DNA from: Xanthocytophaga flava
GTDB taxonomy: Bacteria > Bacteroidota > Bacteroidia > Cytophagales > 172606-1
DNA length: 64,000 nt
NCBI GenBank assembly: GCA_030068525.1
Contig: JASJOS010000010.1
Coordinates: 304,958 to 368,957, forward strand
Direction of reading: 5' to 3'
Under the pieces are notes generated by a model. It worked only from the letters and a program-made list of their open reading frames with translations. It ran no database searches and was not told where the DNA came from. Positions 61,987 to 64,000 of this stretch are shown here, piece by piece; position 1 is the stretch's first letter; every line of letters starts with the position of its first letter. The translations under genes were made by a program, and so were the position numbers.

Positions 61987-63117
61987 TTGAAAGAAGAGCA
62001 TTTAATCAAGTTTGATGTTTTACGGGGGATTGCTATTATCCTCGTATTTTCTTATCATGTTCTTGGTAGCGTATTTACATCAGGTATAATGATTAATACT
62101 TATGAAAATGGAATTCTAACTATAAAAGGTTCTTCTGCTTATTTAGTGTTTTTAACTTTTTTTCCATTATCCTATGGATGGGCTGGGGTTCATTTGTTTT
62201 TGATTATAAGCGGTTTTTTGATTCACTACTCATATTTAAAAAAAAATACAGACAAGCTAAATTTTGGAGATTTTATTAATAGACGATTCTGGCGTATTTA
62301 TCCGCCTTATTTGATTTGTTTATTTGTTTTTTCGTTTGCTACTGGTAATATATTAAGTACATCTAAAGGTGTTTGGGATTTTCTTAGCCACCTATTTCTT
62401 TTACATAACTTGAGTAATGATTTTACTCAGTCCATAAATCCTTCTTTTTGGAGTTTAGCACTTGAATTTCAGCTTTACCTTCTGTATCCTCTATTTTTAT
62501 TTCTTAGAAAAAAAGTGGGTTTATCTGCTACCTGTATAATAGCATTATTTGTTTCTATCTTATTATCAATATTCCAAATCCTGTTTCCTGTGTTGAAACA
62601 GCCTGCGATCGAATTATCTGTTTTTAGATTCTGGATTGTGTGGATTCTCGGTGCTTTTTTAGCAGAGAAATATTATACAAATAAGAGAATGTTTCGTATC
62701 AATACAGTTGGGTTAATCCTTATGTGGGGCTCATTTTTTGTAGGAAGATGTTTTAGCTTTTTTACAATATATCTGATTGGTTTGTATGTATCATTCCTCT
62801 TCATAATGACTATCGAATGGTATTTATACAATCCCCCAAAAATAAGTTTCCCAGGAAGACTATTAGTGAATATAGGATTGTGTAGTTATAGTATCTATCT
62901 AATTCACCAACCTTATTTGAAAGTTTTAATTAGATTTTTCAATATGTTTAATGCAGGAGGGGTTTCTTTTCTCATTTCATCTTTGGATTATATCCTTATA
63001 TTTATTATCTTCTTCCTAATTGCCAGATCTATGTATGTATATCTAGAGTTGCCGTCTGTACAATTAGGAAAACTAGTATATAATAAAATAGTTAAGAGAA
63101 AATCCCAATTGGTATAG
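61987..63117 (+). CDS. Acyltransferase family 3 membrane protein, TTG start
   Basis: This encodes 376 residues starting at TTG 61987; a stop two codons earlier rules out an upstream start, and MKEEHLIKFDVLRGIAIILV is the proper family beginning with Arg and later His (FSYHVLGS). About ten membrane helices follow, with SGFLIHYSYLKK, RRFWRIYPPYLICLFVFSF, PSFWSLALEFQLYLLYPLF and YSIYLIHQPYLKVL. It should acylate a cell-surface glycan. It is lower in GC than its neighbours, as is common for transferred surface-polysaccharide genes. Confidence 0.9.
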   Translation: MKEEHLIKFDVLRGIAIILVFSYHVLGSVFTSGIMINTYENGILTIKGSSAYLVFLTFFPLSYGWAGVHLFLIISGFLIHYSYLKKNTDKLNFGDFINRRFWRIYPPYLICLFVFSFATGNILSTSKGVWDFLSHLFLLHNLSNDFTQSINPSFWSLALEFQLYLLYPLFLFLRKKVGLSATCIIALFVSILLSIFQILFPVLKQPAIELSVFRFWIVWILGAFLAEKYYTNKRMFRINTVGLILMWGSFFVGRCFSFFTIYLIGLYVSFLFIMTIEWYLYNPPKISFPGRLLVNIGLCSYSIYLIHQPYLKVLIRFFNMFNAGGVSFLISSLDYILIFIIFFLIARSMYVYLELPSVQLGKLVYNKIVKRKSQLV

Positions 63118-63133
63118 AGCATTTTGAGTATCC

Positions 63134-63895
63134 TTACTTTGCAGGTTTGCCATTAATATCTTCAAGAACTGTTGCAAGTTTCTTATAGTAAGTATCTAAT
63201 TGACTTTCATACGCATCTGTATTTTCCAGAAGTGCCTTGTACATCAATTCATAACTTTTGATTCGGAGATCACAATACTGAATCAGTTTTTGGTTTTTAG
63301 CATGGAAACTTTCTGGAAGGTTTAGTTTGTCCACTTCTTTTACCAGTTGCAGGTTCTGCTTCCAGTATACAAGTCCAGTGTCTCTCACAGAAATAAGTAA
63401 TTGATCTCTGGGGGTACTTTCTGGCATCTCATATACCCTGAGGGCTACTGCCTGGCGGTCATAGAAATTTTGCATACGGGTATCATATTCACCAATAGGA
63501 TTTGGGATATAGGTATAGACAACAAACGAAAATAGAATGATCAATAACGTTATTCCTCCAAGAGAGAGTGCATTTAATTGTTTCTGAGTAGGTTTGAGAA
63601 GACTAGGAGAAAGTGCATATCCAATTACAATTCCACCAACCAGACCACCAATATGGGCAGCATTGTCTATCCCGCCACGGAGCCCTCCCACAAGGTTGTA
63701 AATAACAAAAACAGATATGCTACCCAACAAGGATTGCCGGCTTTCTTTTTCTATGAGATTAGTGGTGAGCATGGCCAGAAATACGCCATACATCCCAAAT
63801 ATCGCCCCAGATGCCCCTGCACTTACTGTAAGGTCATGCCACCATAGGCTAGCCAGACTGGCTGTGAGACCTGTTGTCGGCTCCCCTGTTTTCAA
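63134..63895 (-). pseudogene. Rhomboid protease, N-terminal half missing
   Basis: The 253 codons hold the second half of a rhomboid intramembrane protease: the Ser box SAGASGAIFGMYG, the final His in NAAHIGGLVGG and a C-terminal helical extension of about 110 residues. The first two or three membrane helices with the H-x-x-x-N-type oxyanion region are missing. The frame opens at a TTG and reads back to a stop at 63941 without membrane character; the match ends at TGLTASLASLWW. The break coincides with a hairpin at 63885-63900. It appears to be a truncated copy, though a frameshift upstream cannot be excluded. Confidence 0.65.
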
Positions 63896-63900
63896 ACAGG
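63885..63900. repeat. Hairpin CCTGTTT/AAACAGG at the rhomboid break
   Basis: CCTGTTT (63885-63891) pairs exactly with AAACAGG (63894-63900) with a two-base centre. It lies exactly where rhomboid homology stops, and may be the terminator of the gene entering from the right or a rearrangement joint. Confidence 0.5.
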
Positions 63901-63920
63901 TTTGAGATAGAAAATTTGAA

Positions 63921-64000
63921 TTAATTATTTTTTTTAATTGCTACTACCAAGGCTGTGAATTGTGGGAAATTCCAGGGCTGGTTTTGCACCTGACAATTTT
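63921..64000 (-). CDS. C-terminal end of a gene cut by the window edge
   Basis: A minus-strand frame enters from the right edge and ends at TAA (63921-63923). Its last residues are WNFPQFTALVVAIKKNN, a composition typical of a real protein end. Other frames close at nearby stops, so the choice is uncertain. The product cannot be named. Confidence 0.3.
   Translation of the reverse strand, partial: NCQVQNQPWNFPQFTALVVAIKKNN

Noticed and set aside
1..64000. tRNA, rRNA, complete insertion sequences and prophage genes
   Set aside because: I scanned for these and saw none that I could support; small RNA genes could be missed by eye.

Overview
The window is one stretch of AT-rich chromosome from a Bacteroidota bacterium, most likely of the order Cytophagales. 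The evidence is a SusC/SusD pair under an ECF sigma/FecR couple, a second sigma/FecR operon, several TonB C-terminal-domain proteins, the gliding lipoprotein GldH beside the PSP1-domain protein RicT, a GH12 endoglucanase lipoprotein, and promoter-like TAnnTTTG boxes in place of Shine-Dalgarno-led starts. I see no rRNA, tRNA, CRISPR array, complete insertion sequence or phage genes. The genus cannot be fixed from sequence reading alone; a gliding, polysaccharide-degrading cytophagal organism fits best.

Layout. 1-3000: small lipoprotein and membrane genes, a histidine-kinase remnant and a Cas2/VapD-like small protein. 3225-11606: a nutrient-uptake locus (sigma, FecR, SusC with STN domain, SusD) on the minus strand, with an exported TIM-barrel sugar isomerase-like gene facing it. 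12017-15416: trmN6, a membrane AraC-type regulator and an acyltransferase. 15635-22494: the most unusual region, a sigma/FecR operon whose third gene joins an STN signalling domain to eleven surface-type repeats and a probable outer-membrane barrel, followed by DUF2147, a fatty-acid hydroxylase-like enzyme and two tandem head-GIN proteins.

22538-40002: mixed metabolic and regulatory genes: M28 peptidase, CDF transporter, orphan LytS-type kinase, Crp/Fnr with DUF4345 and DinB genes, a large propeller-SpoIIE phosphatase, exported amidohydrolases, a class-C beta-lactamase-like hydrolase, DoxX, an AraC/GyrI regulator and an SDR without its YxxxK motif. An intergenic element built of nested inverted repeats lies at about 36640-36800. 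40065-51659: DUF892, three tandem TonB C-terminal-domain proteins, manC, recQ, purD, ricT, gldH, a Lon-N domain protein, a separate phosphomannose-isomerase-type cupin and a CAP lipoprotein; this is the most core-genome-like part.

51665-64000: a possible lysozyme-like exported protein, the GH12 glucanase, a TolB-propeller/amidohydrolase fusion, a second Crp/Fnr gene followed by a palindrome and a flavodoxin-fold oxidoreductase, stress-type small enzymes, an AraC regulator, a TTG-initiated acyltransferase and a rhomboid gene that has lost its N-terminal half.

The parts connect in a few places. Two complete or near-complete cell-surface signalling sets (STN protein, FecR, ECF sigma) are present; one drives a conventional SusCD pair, while the other appears to lack a TonB receptor. 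ManC and the stand-alone cupin together could supply GDP-mannose. GldH and the GH12 enzyme fit gliding and plant-glucan use. Intrinsic terminators are well preserved between convergent genes and define most transcription units. Protein starts were moved inward in many genes so that they begin at a signal peptide or conserved domain; these choices are stated entry by entry.
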